DNA of 64,000 nucleotides from Lineus longissimus (Eukaryota > Nemertea > Pilidiophora > Heteronemertea > Lineidae), in NCBI RefSeq assembly GCF_910592395.1, contig NC_088319.1, positions 7,378,001-7,442,000 of the forward strand, in the 5' to 3' direction. The position numbers and the translations under genes are program-made. Positions 43,115 to 58,600 of this stretch are shown here, in pieces (position 1 is the first letter of the stretch; every line of letters begins with the position of its first letter). The notes below the pieces were generated by a model. It was not told where the DNA came from and searched no databases. It saw only the letters and a program-made list of their open reading frames with translations.

Positions 43115-46100
43115 TTACCCGTATAGACTGTGTACGTGTTGTGAATAGCCAGGAATTTTAGTTCCTTGAAAGCCATGCCGGTTCATCAAGAAATACAATC
43201 CTGGGTTCTCCCCGGGATCGAAACCGGGCCATATTGCGTGGTAGCCAGCAGTGTTAACCACTTGGCCATGAGGCTCCTCATGGCCCCGGTTTGAATGTAT
43301 CGAGCATGTTATCACACAGTCATTCATTAGTCCTCAATTCTGGGACTTGATGAAGTGTCATCATTAAATTGCGTCACCATTGTCTGTTTAATGCACCTTA
43401 AGCATGAAGAAAGGCCTGCTCTACTCAGCTAGGCCTAAATGTACCTCAAAGTTGTCCTTTGTCCCAGGTTTTGATGTATTCGAGCATGTCACCACATGCA
43501 TATTCATTCCATGATGGATGATTTACCCGTATAGACTGTGTACGTGTTGTGAATAGCCAGGAATTTTAGTTCCTTGAAAGCCATGCCGGTTCATCAAGAA
43601 ATACAATCCTGGCTTCTCCCCGGGATCAAACCGGGCCCTATTGCGTGGCAGCCAGCAGTGTTAACCACTAGGCTATGAGGCTCCTCATGTCCCCGGTTTG
43701 AATGTATCGAGCATGTTATCACACAGTCATTCATTAGTCCTCAATCCTGGGACTTGATGAAGTGTCATCATTAAATTGCGTCACCCTTGTCTGTTTAATG
43801 CACCTTAAGCATGAAGAAAGGCCACTGCTTTGATTTCAGATATGCTCTACCCAAGCTAGGCCTAAATGTACCTCAAAGTTGTCCTTCGTCCCAGGTTTTG
43901 ATGTATTCGAGCATGTCACCACATGCATATTCATTCCATGATGGATGATTTACCCGTATAGACTGTACGTGTTGTGAATAGCCAGGAATTTTAGTTCCTT
44001 GAAAGCCACCCCTGTTCATCAAGAAATACAATCCTGGGTTCTCCCCGGGATCGAAACCGGGCCATATTGCGTGGTAGCCAGCAGTGTTAACCACTAGGCC
44101 ATGAGGCTCCTCATGGCCCCGGTTTGAATGTATCGAGCATGTTATCACACAGTCATTCATTAGTCCTCAATCCTGGGACTTGATGAAGTGTCATCATTAA
44201 ATTGCGTCACCATTGTCTGTTTAATGCACCTTAAGCATGAAGAAAGGCCACTGCTTTGATTTCAGATATGCTCTACCCAAGCTAGGCCTAAATGTACCTC
44301 AAAGTTGTCCTTCGTCCCAGGTTTTGATGTATTCGAGCATGTCACCACATGCATATTCATTCCATGATGGATGATTTACCCGTATAGACTGTATACGTGT
44401 TGTGAATAGCCAGGAATTTTAGTTCCTTGAAAGCCACCCCTGTTCATCAAGAAATACAATCCTGGGTTCTCCCCGGGATCGAAACCGGGCCATATTGCGT
44501 GGTAGCCAGCAGTGTTAACCACTAGGCCATGAGGCTCCTCATGGCCCCGGTTTGAATGTATCGAGCATGTTATCACACAGTCATTCATTAGTCCTCAATC
44601 CTGGGACTTGATGAAGTGTCATCATTAAATTGCGTCACCATTGTCTGTTTAATGCACCTTAAGCATGAAGAAAGGCCACTGCTTTGATTTCAGATATGCT
44701 CTACTCAGCTAGGCCTAAATGTACCTCAAAGTTGTCCTTCGTCCCAGGTTTTGATATATTCGAGCATGTCACCACATGCATATTCATTCCATGATGGATG
44801 ATTTACCCGTATAGACTGTGTAGCCACCCCTGTTCATCAAGAAATACAATCCTGGGTTCTCCCCGGGATCGAAACCGGGCCCTATTGCGTTGTAGCCAGC
44901 AGTGTTAACCACTAGGCCATGAGGCTCCTCATGTCCCCGGTTTGAATGTATCAAGCATGTTATCACACAGTCATTCATTAGTCCTCAATCCTGGGACTTG
45001 ATGAAGTGTCATCATTAAATTGCGTCACCATTGTCTCTTTAATGCACCTTAAGCATGAAAAAAGGTCACTGCTTTAAGTTCAGATATGATCTACTCAGCT
45101 AGGCCTGAATGTACCTCAAAGTTGTCCTTCGTCCCAGGTTTTGATGTATTCGAGCATGTCACCACATGCATATTCATTCCATGATGGATGATTTACCCGT
45201 ATAGACTGTGTACGTGTTGTGAATAGCCAGGAATTTTAGTTCCTTGAAAGCCATGCCGGTTCATCAAGAAATACAATCCTGGGTTCTCCCCGGGATCGAA
45301 ACCGGGCCATATTGCGTGGTAGCCAGCAGTGTTAACCACTTGGCCATGAGGCTCCTCATGGCCCCGGTTTGAATGTATCGAGCATGTTATCACACAGTCA
45401 TTCATTAGTCCTCAATTCTGGGACTTGATGAAGTGTCATCATTAAATTGCGTCACCATTGTCTGTTTAATGCACCTTAAGCATGAAGAAAGGCCTGCTCT
45501 ACTCAGCTAGGCCTAAATGTACCTCAAAGTTGTCCTTCGTCCCAGGTTTTGATGTATTCGAGCATGTCACCACATGCATATTCATTCCATGATGAATGAT
45601 TTACCCGTATAGACTGTGTACGTGTTGTGAATAGCCAGGAATTTTAGTTCCTTGAAAGCCATGCCGGTTCATCAAGAAATACAATCCTGGCTTCTCCCCG
45701 GGATCGAACCGGGCCCTATTGCGTGGCAGCCAGCAGTGTTAACCACTAGGCTATGAGGCTCCTCATGTCCCCGGTTTGAATGTATCGAGCATGTTATCAC
45801 ACAGTCATTCATTAGTCCTCAATCCTGGGACTTGATGAAGTGTCATCATTAAATTGCGTCACCATTGTCTGTTTAATGCACCTTAAGCATGAAGAAAGGC
45901 CACTGCTTTGATTTCAGATATGCTCTACCCAAGCTAGGCCTAAATGTACCTCAAAGTTGTCCTTCGTCCCAGGTTTTGATGTATTCGAGCATGTCACCAC
46001 ATGCATATTCATTCCATGATGGATGATTTACCCGTATAGACTGTGTACGTGTTGTGAATAGCCAGGAATTTTAGTTCCTTGAAAGCCACCCCTGTTCATC

Positions 46101-49100
46101 AAGAAATACAATCCTGGGTTCTCCCCGGGATCGAACCGGGCCCTATTGCGTGGCAGCCAGCAGTGTTAACCACTAGGCCATGAGGCTCCTCATGTCCCCG
46201 GTTTGAATGTATCGAGCATGTTATCACACAGTCATTCATTAGTCCTCAATCCTGGGACTTGATGAAGTGTCATCATTAAATTGCGTCACCATTGTCTGTT
46301 TAATGCACCTTAAGCATGAAGAAAGGCCACTGCTTTGATTTCAGATATGCTCTACTCAGCTAGGCCTAAATGTACCTCAAAGTTGTCCTTCGTCCCAGGT
46401 TTTGATATATTCGAGCATGTCACCACATGCATATTCATTCCATGATGGATGATTTACCCGTATAGACTGTGTAGCCACCCCTGTTCATCAAGAAATACAA
46501 TCCTGGGTTCTCCCCGGGATCGAAACCGGGCCCTATTGCGTTGTAGCCAGCAGTGTTAACCACTAGGCCATGAGGCTCCTCATGTCCCCGGTTTGAATGT
46601 ATCGAGCATGTTATCACACAGTCATTCATTAGTCCTCAATCCTGGGACTTGATGAAGTGTCATCATTAAATTGCGTCACCATTGTCTCTTTAATGCACCT
46701 TAAGCATGAAAAAAGGTCACTGCTTTAAGTTCAGATATGATCTACTCAGCTAGGCCTGAATGTACCTCAAAGTTGTCCTTCGTCCCAGGTTTTGATGTAT
46801 TCGAGCATGTCACCACATGCATATTCATTCCATGATGGATGATTTACCCGTATAGACTGTGTACGTGTTGTGAATAGCCAGGAATTTTAGTTCCTTGAAA
46901 GCCATGCCGGTTCATCAAGAAATACAATCCTGGGTTCTCCCCGGGATCGAAACCGGGCCCTATTGCGTGGTAGCCAGCAGTGTTAACCACTAGGCCATGA
47001 GGCTCCTCATGTCCCCGGTTTGAATGTATCAAGCATGTTATCACACAGTCATTCATTAGTCCTCAATCCTGGGACTTGATGAAGTGTCATCATTAAATTG
47101 CGTCACCATTGTCTGTTTAATGCACCTTAAGCATGAAGAAAGGCCACTGCTTTGATTTCAGATATGCTCTACTCAAGCTAGGCCTGAATGTACCTCAAAG
47201 TTGTCCTTCGTCCCAGGTTTTGATGTATTCGAGCATGTCACCACATGCATATTCATTCCATGATGGATGATTTACCCGTATAGACTGTGTACGTGTTGTG
47301 AATAGCCAGGAATTTTAGTTCCTTGAAAGCCATGCCGGTTCATCAAGAAATACAATCCTGGGTTCTCCCCGGGATCGAAACCGGGCCATATTGCGTGGTA
47401 GCCAGCAGTGTTAACCACTTGGCCATGAGGCTCCTCATGGCCCCGGTTTGAATGTATCGAGCATGTTATCACACAGTCATTCATTAGTCCTCAATTCTGG
47501 GACTTGATGAAGTGTCATCATTAAATTGCGTCACCATTGTCTGTTTAATGCACCTTAAGCATGAAGAAAGGCCTGCTCTACTCAGCTAGGCCTAAATGTA
47601 CCTCAAAGTTGTCCTTTGTCCCAGGTTTTGATGTATTCGAGCATGTCACCACATGCATATTCATTCCATGATGGATGATTTACCCGTATAGACTGTGTAC
47701 GTGTTGTGAATAGCCAGGAATTTTAGTTCCTTGAAAGCCATGCCGGTTCATCAAGAAATACAATCCTGGCTTCTCCCCGGGATCAAACCGGGCCCTATTG
47801 CGTGGCAGCCAGCAGTGTTAACCACTAGGCTATGAGGCTCCTCATGTCCCCGGTTTGAATGTATCGAGCATGTTATCACACAGTCATTCATTAGTCCTCA
47901 ATCCTGGGACTTGATGAAGTGTCATCATTAAATTGCGTCACCCTTGTCTGTTTAATGCACCTTAAGCATGAAGAAAGGCCACTGCTTTGATTTCAGATAT
48001 GCTCTACCCAAGCTAGGCCTAAATGTACCTCAAAGTTGTCCTTCGTCCCAGGTTTTGATGTATTCGAGCATGTCACCACATGCATATTCATTCCATGATG
48101 GATGATTTACCCGTATAGACTGTACGTGTTGTGAATAGCCAGGAATTTTAGTTCCTTGAAAGCCACCCCTGTTCATCAAGAAATACAATCCTGGGTTCTC
48201 CCCGGGATCGAAACCGGGCCATATTGCGTGGTAGCCAGCAGTGTTAACCACTAGGCCATGAGGCTCCTCATGGCCCCGGTTTGAATGTATCGAGCATGTT
48301 ATCACACAGTCATTCATTAGTCCTCAATCCTGGGACTTGATGAAGTGTCATCATTAAATTGCGTCACCATTGTCTGTTTAATGCACCTTAAGCATGAAGA
48401 AAGGCCACTGCTTTGATTTCAGATATGCTCTACCCAAGCTAGGCCTAAATGTACCTCAAAGTTGTCCTTCGTCCCAGGTTTTGATGTATTCGAGCATGTC
48501 ACCACATGCATATTCATTCCATGATGGATGATTTACCCGTATAGACTGTATACGTGTTGTGAATAGCCAGGAATTTTAGTTCCTTGAAAGCCACCCCTGT
48601 TCATCAAGAAATACAATCCTGGGTTCTCCCCGGGATCGAAACCGGGCCATATTGCGTGGTAGCCAGCAGTGTTAACCACTAGGCCATGAGGCTCCTCATG
48701 GCCCCGGTTTGAATGTATCGAGCATGTTATCACACAGTCATTCATTAGTCCTCAATCCTGGGACTTGATGAAGTGTCATCATTAAATTGCGTCACCATTG
48801 TCTGTTTAATGCACCTTAAGCATGAAGAAAGGCCACTGCTTTGATTTCAGATATGCTCTACTCAGCTAGGCCTAAATGTACCTCAAAGTTGTCCTTCGTC
48901 CCAGGTTTTGATATATTCGAGCATGTCACCACATGCATATTCATTCCATGATGGATGATTTACCCGTATAGACTGTGTAGCCACCCCTGTTCATCAAGAA
49001 ATACAATCCTGGGTTCTCCCCGGGATCGAAACCGGGCCCTATTGCGTTGTAGCCAGCAGTGTTAACCACTAGGCCATGAGGCTCCTCATGTCCCCGGTTT

Positions 49101-50600
49101 GAATGTATCAAGCATGTTATCACACAGTCATTCATTAGTCCTCAATCCTGGGACTTGATGAAGTGTCATCATTAAATTGCGTCACCATTGTCTCTTTAAT
49201 GCACCTTAAGCATGAAAAAAGGTCACTGCTTTAAGTTCAGATATGATCTACTCAGCTAGGCCTGAATGTACCTCAAAGTTGTCCTTCGTCCCAGGTTTTG
49301 ATGTATTCGAGCATGTCACCACATGCATATTCATTCCATGATGGATGATTTACCCGTATAGACTGTGTACGTGTTGTGAATAGCCAGGAATTTTAGTTCC
49401 TTGAAAGCCATGCCGGTTCATCAAGAAATACAATCCTGGGTTCTCCCCGGGATCGAAACCGGGCCATATTGCGTGGTAGCCAGCAGTGTTAACCACTTGG
49501 CCATGAGGCTCCTCATGGCCCCGGTTTGAATGTATCGAGCATGTTATCACACAGTCATTCATTAGTCCTCAATTCTGGGACTTGATGAAGTGTCATCATT
49601 AAATTGCGTCACCATTGTCTGTTTAATGCACCTTAAGCATGAAGAAAGGCCTGCTCTACTCAGCTAGGCCTAAATGTACCTCAAAATTGTCCTTCGTCCC
49701 AGGTTTTGATGTATTCGAGCATGTCACCACATGCATATTCATTCCATGATGAATGATTTACCCGTATAGACTGTGTACGTGTTGTGAATAGCCAGGAATT
49801 TTAGTTCCTTGAAAGCCATGCCGGTTCATCAAGAAATACAATCCTGGCTTCTCCCCGGGATCGAACCGGGCCCTATTGCGTGGCAGCCAGCAGTGTTAAC
49901 CACTAGGCTATGAGGCTCCTCATGTCCCCGGTTTGAATGTATCGAGCATGTTATCACACAGTCATTCATTAGTCCTCAATCCTGGGACTTGATGAAGTGT
50001 CATCATTAAATTGCGTCACCATTGTCTGTTTAATGCACCTTAAGCATGAAGAAAGGCCACTGCTTTGATTTCAGATATGCTCTACCCAAGCTAGGCCTAA
50101 ATGTACCTCAAAGTTGTCCTTCGTCCCAGGTTTTGATGTATTCGAGCATGTCACCACATGCATATTCATTCCATGATGGATGATTTACCCGTATAGACTG
50201 TGTACGTGTTGTGAATAGCCAGGAATTTTAGTTCCTTGAAAGCCACCCCTGTTCATCAAGAAATACAATCCTGGGTTCTCCCCGGGATCGAAACCGGGCC
50301 ATATTTCGTGGTAGCCAGCAGTGTTAACCACTAGGCCATGAGGCTCCTCATGGCCCCGGTTTGAATGTATCGAGCATGTTATCACACAGTCATTCATTAG
50401 TCCTCAATCCTGGGACTTGATGAAGTGTCATCATTAAATTGCGTCACCATTGTCTGTTTAATGCACCTTAAGCATGAAGAAAGGCCACTGCTTTGATTTC
50501 AGATATGCTCTACTCAGCTAGGCCTAAATGTACCTCAAAGTTGTCCTTCGTCCCAGGTTTTGATATATTCGAGCATGTCACCACATGCATATTCATTCCA
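43115..50600. repeat. Array section with a 2078-bp / 4157-bp higher-order repeat
   Basis: A distinctive unit with CACTTGGCCATGAGG and CTCAATTCTGGG recurs at about 43.2, 45.3, 47.3 and 49.4 kb (unit marks 43115, 45193, 47272, 49350; spacing 2078-2079). Rarer variants pair at exactly 4157: GGGATCAAACCGGG at about 43,621 and 47,778, and TCACCCTTGT at 43,781 and 47,938. So the 2.08-kb block first repeated, and then a 4.16-kb block repeated again recently. Confidence 0.85.
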
Positions 50601-52671
50601 TGATGGATGATTTACCCGTATAGACTGTGTAGCCACCCCTGTTCATCAAGAAATACAATCCTGGGTTCTCCCCGGGATCGAAACCGGGCCCTATTGCGTT
50701 GTAGCCAGCAGTGTTAACCACTAGGCCATGAGGCTCCTCATGTCCCCGGTTTGAATGTATCAAGCATGTTATCACACAGTCATTCATTAGTCCTCAATCC
50801 TGGGACTTGATGAAGTGTCATCATTAAATTGCGTCACCATTGTCTGTTTAATGTACCTTAAGCATGAAGAAAGCCTGCTCTACTTAGCTAGGCCTAAATG
50901 TACCTCAAAGTTGTTCTTCGTCCCAGGTTTTGATGTATTCGAGCATGTCACCACATGCATATTCATTCCATGATGGATGATTTACCCGTATAGACTGTGT
51001 ACGTGTTGTGAATAGCCAGGAATTTTAGTTCCTTGAAAGCCACCCCTGTTCATCAAGAAATACAATCCTGGGTTCTCCCGGGGATCGAAACCGGGCCATA
51101 TTGCGTGGTAGCCAGCAGTGTTAACCACTAGGCTATTAGGCTCCTCATGTCCCCGGTTTGAATGTATCGAGCATGTTATCACACAGTCATTCAATAGTCC
51201 TCAATCCTGGGACTTGATGAAGTGTCATCATTAAATTGCGTCACCATTGTCTGTTTTATGCACCTTGAGCATGAAAAAAGGTCACTGCTTTAAGTTCAGA
51301 TATGCTCTACTCAGCTAGGCCTAAATGTACCTCAAAGTTGTCCTTCGTCCCAGGTTTTGATGTATTCGAGCATGTCACCACATGCATATTCATTCCATGA
51401 TGGATGATTTACCCGTATAGACTGTGTACGTGTTGTGAATAGCCAGGAATTTTAGTTCCTTGAAAGCCACCCCTGTTCATCAAGAAATACAATCCTGGGT
51501 TCTCCCCGGGATCGAAACCGGGCCCTATTGCGTGGTAGCCAGCAGTGTTAACCACTAGGCCATGAGGCTCCTCATGTCCCCGGTTTGAATGTATCAAGCA
51601 TGTTATCACACAGTCATTCATTAGTCCTCAATCCTGGGACTTGATGAAGTGTCATCATTAAATTGCGTCACCATTGTCTGTTTAATGCACCTTAAGCATG
51701 AAGAAAGGCCACTGCTTTGATTTCAGATATGCTCTACCCAAGCTAGGCCTAAATGTACCTCAAAGTTGTCCTTCGTCCCAGGTTTTGATGTATTCGAGCA
51801 TGTCACCACATGCATATTCATTCCATGATGGATGATTTACCCGTATAGACTGTGTACGTGTTGTGAATAGCCAGGAATTTTAGTTCCTTGAAAGCCACCC
51901 CTGTTCATCAAGAAATACAATCCTGGGTTCTCCCCGGGATCGAAACCGGGCCATATTGCGTGGTAGCCAGCAGTGTTAACCACTAGGCCATGAGGCTCCT
52001 CATGGCCCCGGTTTGAATGTATCGAGCATGTTATCACACAGTCATTCATTAGTCCTCAATCCTGGGACTTGATGAAGTGTCATCATTAAATTGCGTCACC
52101 ATTGTCTGTTTAATGCACCTTAAGCATGAAAAAAGGTCACTGCTTTAAGTTCAGATATGATCTACTCAGCTAGGCCTGAATGTACCTCAAAGTTGTCCTT
52201 CGTCCCAGGTTTTGATGTATTCGAGCATGTCACCACATGCATATTCATTCCATGATGGATGATTTACCCGTATAGACTGTGTACGTGTTGTGAATAGCCA
52301 GGAATTTTAGTTCCTTGAAAGCCATGCCGGTTCATCAAGAAATACAATCCTGGGTTCTCCCCGGGATCGAACCCGGGCCCAATTGCGTGGTAGCCAGCAG
52401 TGTTAACCACTAGGCTATGAGGCTCCTCATATCCCCGGTTTGAATGTATCAAGCATGTTATCACACAGTCATTCATTAGTCCTCAATCCTGGGACTTGAT
52501 GAAGTGTCATCATTAAATTGCGTCACCATTGTCTGTTTAATGCACCTTAAGCATGAAGAAAGGCCTGCTCTACTTAGCTAGGCCTAAATGTACCTCAAAG
52601 TTGTCCTTCGTCCCAGGTTTTGATGTATTCGAGCATGTCACCACATGCATATTCATTCCATGATGGATGAT

Positions 52672-55600
52672 TTACCCGTATAGACTGTGTACGTGTTGTG
52701 AATAGCCAGGAATTTTAGTTCCTTGAAAGCCACCCCTGTTCATCAAGAAATACAATCCTGGGTTCTCCCGGGGATCGAAACCGGGCCCTATTGCGTGGTA
52801 GCCAGCAGTGTTAACCACTAGGCTATGAGGCTCCTCATGTCCCCGGTTTGAATGTTTCGAGCATGTTATCACACAGTCATTCAATAGTCCTCAATCCTGG
52901 GACTTGATGAAGTGTCATCATTAAATTGCGTCACCATTGTCTGTTTAATGCACCTTGAGCATGAAAAAAGGTCACTGCTTTAAGTTCAGATATGCTCTAC
53001 TCAGCTAGGCCTAAATGTACCTCAAAGTTGTCCTTCGTCCCAGGTTTTGATGTATTCGAGCATGTCACCACATGCATATTCATTCCATGATGGATGATTT
53101 ACCCGTATAGACTGTGTACGTGTTGTGAATAGCCAGGAATTTTAGTTCCTTGAAAGCCATGCCGGTTCATCAAGAAATACAATCCTGGGTTCTCCCCGGG
53201 ATCGAAACCGGGCCCTATTGCGTGGTAGCCAGCAGTGTTAACCACTAGGCCATGAGGCTCCTCATGTCCCCGGTTCGAATGTATCAAGCATGTTATCACA
53301 CAGTCATTCATTAGTCCTCAATCCTGGGACTTGATGAAGTGTCATCATTAAATTGCGTCACCATTGTCTGTTTAATGCACCTTAAGCATGAAGAAAGGCC
53401 TGCTCTACTCAGCTAGGCCTAAATGTACCTCAAAGTTGTCCTTCGTCCCAGGTTTTGATGTATTCGAGCATGTCACCACATGCATATTCATTCCATGATG
53501 GATGATTTACCCGTATAGACTGTGTACGTGTTGTGAATAGCCAGGAATTTTAGTTCCTTGAAAGCCATGCCGGTTCATCAAGAAATACAATCCTGGCTTC
53601 TCCCCGGGATCGAACCGGGCCCTATTGCGTGGCAGCCAGCAGTGTTAACCACTAGGCTATGAGGCTCCTCATGTCCCCGGTTTGAATGTATCGAGCATGT
53701 TATCACACAGTCATTCATTAGTCCTCAATCCTGGGACTTGATGAAGTGTCATCATTAAATTGCGTCACCATTGTCTGTTTAATGTACCTTAAGCATGAAG
53801 AAAGGCCACTGCTTTGATTTCAGATATGCTCTACTCAGCTAGGCCTAAATGTACCTCAAAGTTGTCCTTCGTCCCAGGTTTTGATATATTCGAGCATGTC
53901 ACCACATGCATATTCATTCCATGATGGATGATTTACCCGTATAGACTGTGTAGCCACCCCTGTTCATCAAGAAATACAATCCTGGGTTCTCCCCGGGATC
54001 GAAACCGGGCCCTATTGCGTGGTAGCCAGCAGTGTTAACCACTAGGCCATGAGGCTCCTCATGTCCCCGGTTTGAATATATCAAGCATGTTATCACACAG
54101 TCATTCATTAGTCCTCAATCCTGGGACTTGATGAAGTGTCATCATTAAATTGCGTCACCATTGTCTGTTTAATGCACCTTAAGCATGAAGAAAGGCCTGC
54201 TCTACTTAGCTAGGCCTAAATGTACCTCAAAGTTGTTCTTCGTCCCAGGTTTTGATGTATTCGAGCATGTCACCACATGCATATTCATTCCATGATGGAT
54301 GATTTACCCGTATAGACTGTGTACGTGTTGTGAATAGCCAGGAATTTTAGTTCCTTGAAAGCCACCCCTGTTCATCAAGAAATACAATCCTGGGTTCTCC
54401 CCGGGATCGAAACCGGGCCCTATTGCGTGGTAGCCAGCAGTGTTAACCACTAGGCTATGAGGCTCCTCATGTCCCCGGTTTGAATGTTTCGAGCATGTTA
54501 TCACACAGTCATTCAATAGTCCTCAATCCTGGGACTTGATGAAGTGTCATCATTAAATTGCGTCACCATTGTCTGTTTAATGCACCTTGAGCATGAAAAA
54601 AGGTCACTGCTTTAAGTGCAGATATGCTCTACTCAGCTAGGCCTAAATGTACCTCAAAGTTGTCCTTCGTCCCAGGTTTTGATGTATTCGAGCATGTCAC
54701 CACATGCATATTCATTCCATGATGGATGATTTACCCGTATAGACTGTGTACGTGTTGTGAATAGCCAGGAATTTTAGTTCCTTGAAAGCCATGCCGGTTC
54801 ATCAAGAAATACAATCCTGGGTTCTCCCCGGGATCGAAACCGGGCCATATTGCGTGGTAGCCAGCAGTGTTAACCACTAGGCCATGAGGCTCCTCATGGC
54901 CCCGGTTTGAATGTATCGAGCATGTTATCACACAGTCATTCATTAGTCCTCAATCCTGGGACTTGATGAAGTGTCATCATTAAATTGCGTCACCATTGTC
55001 TCTTTAATGCACCTTAAGCATGAAAAAAGGTCACTGCTTTAAGTTCAGATATGATCTACTCAGCTAGGCCTGAATGTACCTCAAAGTTGTCCTTCGTCCC
55101 AGGTTTTGATGTATTCGAGCATGTCACCACATGCATATTCATTCCATGATGGATGATTTACCCGTATAGACTGTGTACGTGTTGTGAATAGCCAGGAATT
55201 TTAGTTCCTTGAAAGCCATGCCGGTTCATCAAGAAATACAATCCTGGGTTCTCGCCGGGATCGAACCCGGGCCCAATTGCGTGGTAGCCAGCAGTGTTAA
55301 CCACTAGGCTATGAGGCTCCTCATATCCCCGGTTTGAATGTATCAAGCATGTTATCACACAGTCATTCATTAGTCCTCAATCCTGGGACTTGATGAAGTG
55401 TCATCATTAAATTGCGTCACCATTGTCTGTTTAATGCACCTTAAGCATGAAGAAAGGCCTGCTCTACTTAGCTAGGCCTAAATGTACCTCAAAGTTGTCC
55501 TTCGTCCCAGGTTTTGATGTATTCGAGCATGTCACCACATGCATATTCATTCCATGATGGATGATTTACCCGTATAGACTGTGTACGTGTTGTGAATAGC

Positions 55601-58600
55601 CAGGAATTTTAGTTCCTTGAAAGCCACCCCTGTTCATCAAGAAATACAATCCTGGGTTCTCCCGGGGATCGAAACCGGGCCCTATTGCGTGGTAGCCAGC
55701 AGTGTTAACCACTAGGCTATGAGGCTCCTCATGTCCCCGGTTTGAATGTTTCGAGCATGTTATCACACAGTCATTCAATAGTCCTCAATCCTGGGTCTTG
55801 ATGAAGTGTCATCATTAAATTGCGTCACCATTGTCTGTTTAATGCACCTTGAGCATGAAAAAAGGTCACTGCTTTAAGTTCAGATATGCTCTACTCAGCT
55901 AGGCCTAAATGTACCTCAAAGTTGTCCTTCGTCCCAGGTTTTGATGTATTCGAGCATGTCACCACATGCATATTCATTCCATGATGGATGATTTACCCGT
56001 ATAGACTGTGTACGTGTTGTGAATAGCCAGGAATTTTAGTTCCTTGAAAGCCATGCCGGTTCATCAAGAAATACAATCCTGGGTTCTCCCCGGGATCGAA
56101 CCCGGGCCCAATTGCGTGGTAGCCAGCAGTGTTAACCACTAGGCTATGAGGCTCCTCATATCCCCGGTTTGAATGTATCAAGCATGTTATCACACAGTCA
56201 TTCATTAGTCCTCAATCCTGGGACTAGATGAAGTGTCATCATTAAATTGCGTCACCATTGTCTGTTTAATGCACCTTAAGCATGAAGAAAGGCCTGCTCT
56301 ACTTAGCTAGGCCTAAATGTACCTCAAAGTTGTCCTTCGTCCCAGGTTTTGATGTATTCGAGCATGTCACCACATGCATATTCATTCCATGATGGATGAT
56401 TTACCCGTATAGACTGTGTACGTGTTGTGAATAGCCAGGAATTTTAGTTCCTTGAAAGCCACCCCTGTTCATCAAGAAATACAATCCTGGGTTCTCCCGG
56501 GGATCGAAACCGGGCCCTATTGCGTGGTAGCCAGCAGTGTTAACCACTAGGCTATGAGGCTCCTCATGTCCCCGGTTTGAATGTTTCGAGCATGTTATCA
56601 CACAGTCATTCAATAGTCCTCAATCCTGGGACTTGATGAAGTGTCATCATTAAATTGCGTCACCATTGTCTGTTTAATGCACCTTGAGCATGAAAAAAGG
56701 TCACTGCTTTAAGTTCAGATATGCTCTACTCAGCTAGGCCTAAATGTACCTCAAAGTTGTCCTTCGTCCCAGGTTTTGATGTATTCGAGCATGTCACCAC
56801 ATGCATATTCATTCCATGATGGATGATTTACCCGTATAGACTGTGTACGTGTTGTGAATAGCCAGGAATTTTAGTTCCTTGAAAGCCATGCCAGTTCATC
56901 AAGAAATACAATCCTGGGTTCTCCCCGGGATCGAAACCGGGCCCTATTGCGTGGTAGCCAGCAGTGTTAACCACTAGGCCATGAGGCTCCTCATGTCCCC
57001 GGTTTGAATGTATCAAGCATGTTATCACACAGTCATTCATTAGTCCTCAATCCTGGGACTTGATGAAGTGTCATCATTAAATTGCGTCACCATTGTCTGT
57101 TTAATGCACCTTAAGCATGAAGAAAGGCCTGCTCTACTCAGCTAGGCCTAAATGTACCTCAAAGTTGTCCTTCGTCCCAGGTTTTGATGTATTCGAGCAT
57201 GTCACCACATGCATATTCATTCCATGATGGATGATTTACCCGTATAGACTGTGTACGTGTTGTGAATAGCCAGGAATTTTAGTTCCTTGAAAGCCATGCC
57301 GGTTCATCAAGAAATACAATCCTGGCTTCTCCCCGGGATCGAACCGGGCCCTATTGCGTGGCAGCCAGCAGTGTTAACCACTAGGCTATGAGGCTCCTCA
57401 TGTCCACGGTTTGAATGTATCGAGCTTGTTATCACACAGTCATTCATTAGTCCTCAATCCTGGGACTTGATGAAGTGTCATCATTAAATTGCGTCACCAT
57501 TGTCTGTTTAATGCACCTTAAGCATGAAGAAAGGCCACTGCTTTGATTTCAGATATGCTCTACTCAGCTAGGCCTAAATGTACCTCAAAGTTGTCCTTCG
57601 TCCCAGGTTTTGATATATTCGAGCATGTCACCACATGCATATTCATTCCATGATGGATGATTTACCCGTATAGACTATGTAGCCACCCCTGTTCATCAAG
57701 AAATACAATCCTGGGTTCTCCCCGGGATCGAAACCGGGCCCTATTGCGTGGTAGCCAGCAGTGTTAACCACTAGGCCATGAGGCTCCTCATGTCCCCGGT
57801 TTGAATGTATCAAGCATGTTATCACACAGTCATTCATTAGTCCTCAATCCTGGGACTTGATGAAGTGTCATCATTAAATTGCGTCACCATTGTCTGTTTA
57901 ATGCACCTTAAGCATGAAGAAAGGCCTGCTCTACTTAGATAGGCCTAAATGTACCTCAAAGTTGTTCTTCGTCCCAGGTTTTGATGTATTCGAGCATGTC
58001 ACCACATGCATATTCATTCCATGATGGATGATTTACCCGTATAGACTGTGTACGTGTTGTGAATAGCCAGGAATTTTAGTTCCTTGAAAGCCACCCCTGT
58101 TCATCAAGAAATACAATCCTGGGTTCTCCCGGGGATCGAAACCGGGCCCTATTGCGTGGTAGCCAGCAGTGTTAACCACTAGGCTATGAGGCTCCTCATG
58201 TCCCCGGTTTGAATGTATCGACCATGTTATCACACAGTCATTCATTAGTCCTCAATCCTGGGACTTGATGAAGTGTCATCATTAAATTGCGTCACCATTG
58301 TCTCTTTAATGCACCTTAAGCATGAAAAAAGGTCACTGCTTTAAGTTCAGATATGATCTACTCAGCTAGGCCTGAATGTACCTCAAAGTTGTCCTTCGTC
58401 CCAGGTTTTGATGTATTCGAGCATGTCACCACATGCATATTCATTCCATGATGGATGATTTACCCGTATAGACTGTGTACGTGTTGTGAATAGCCAGGAA
58501 TTTTAGTTCCTTGAAAGCCATGCCGGTTCATCAAAAAATACAATCCTGGGTTCTCCCCGGGATCGAACCCGGGCCCAATTGCGTGGTAGCCAGCAGTGTT

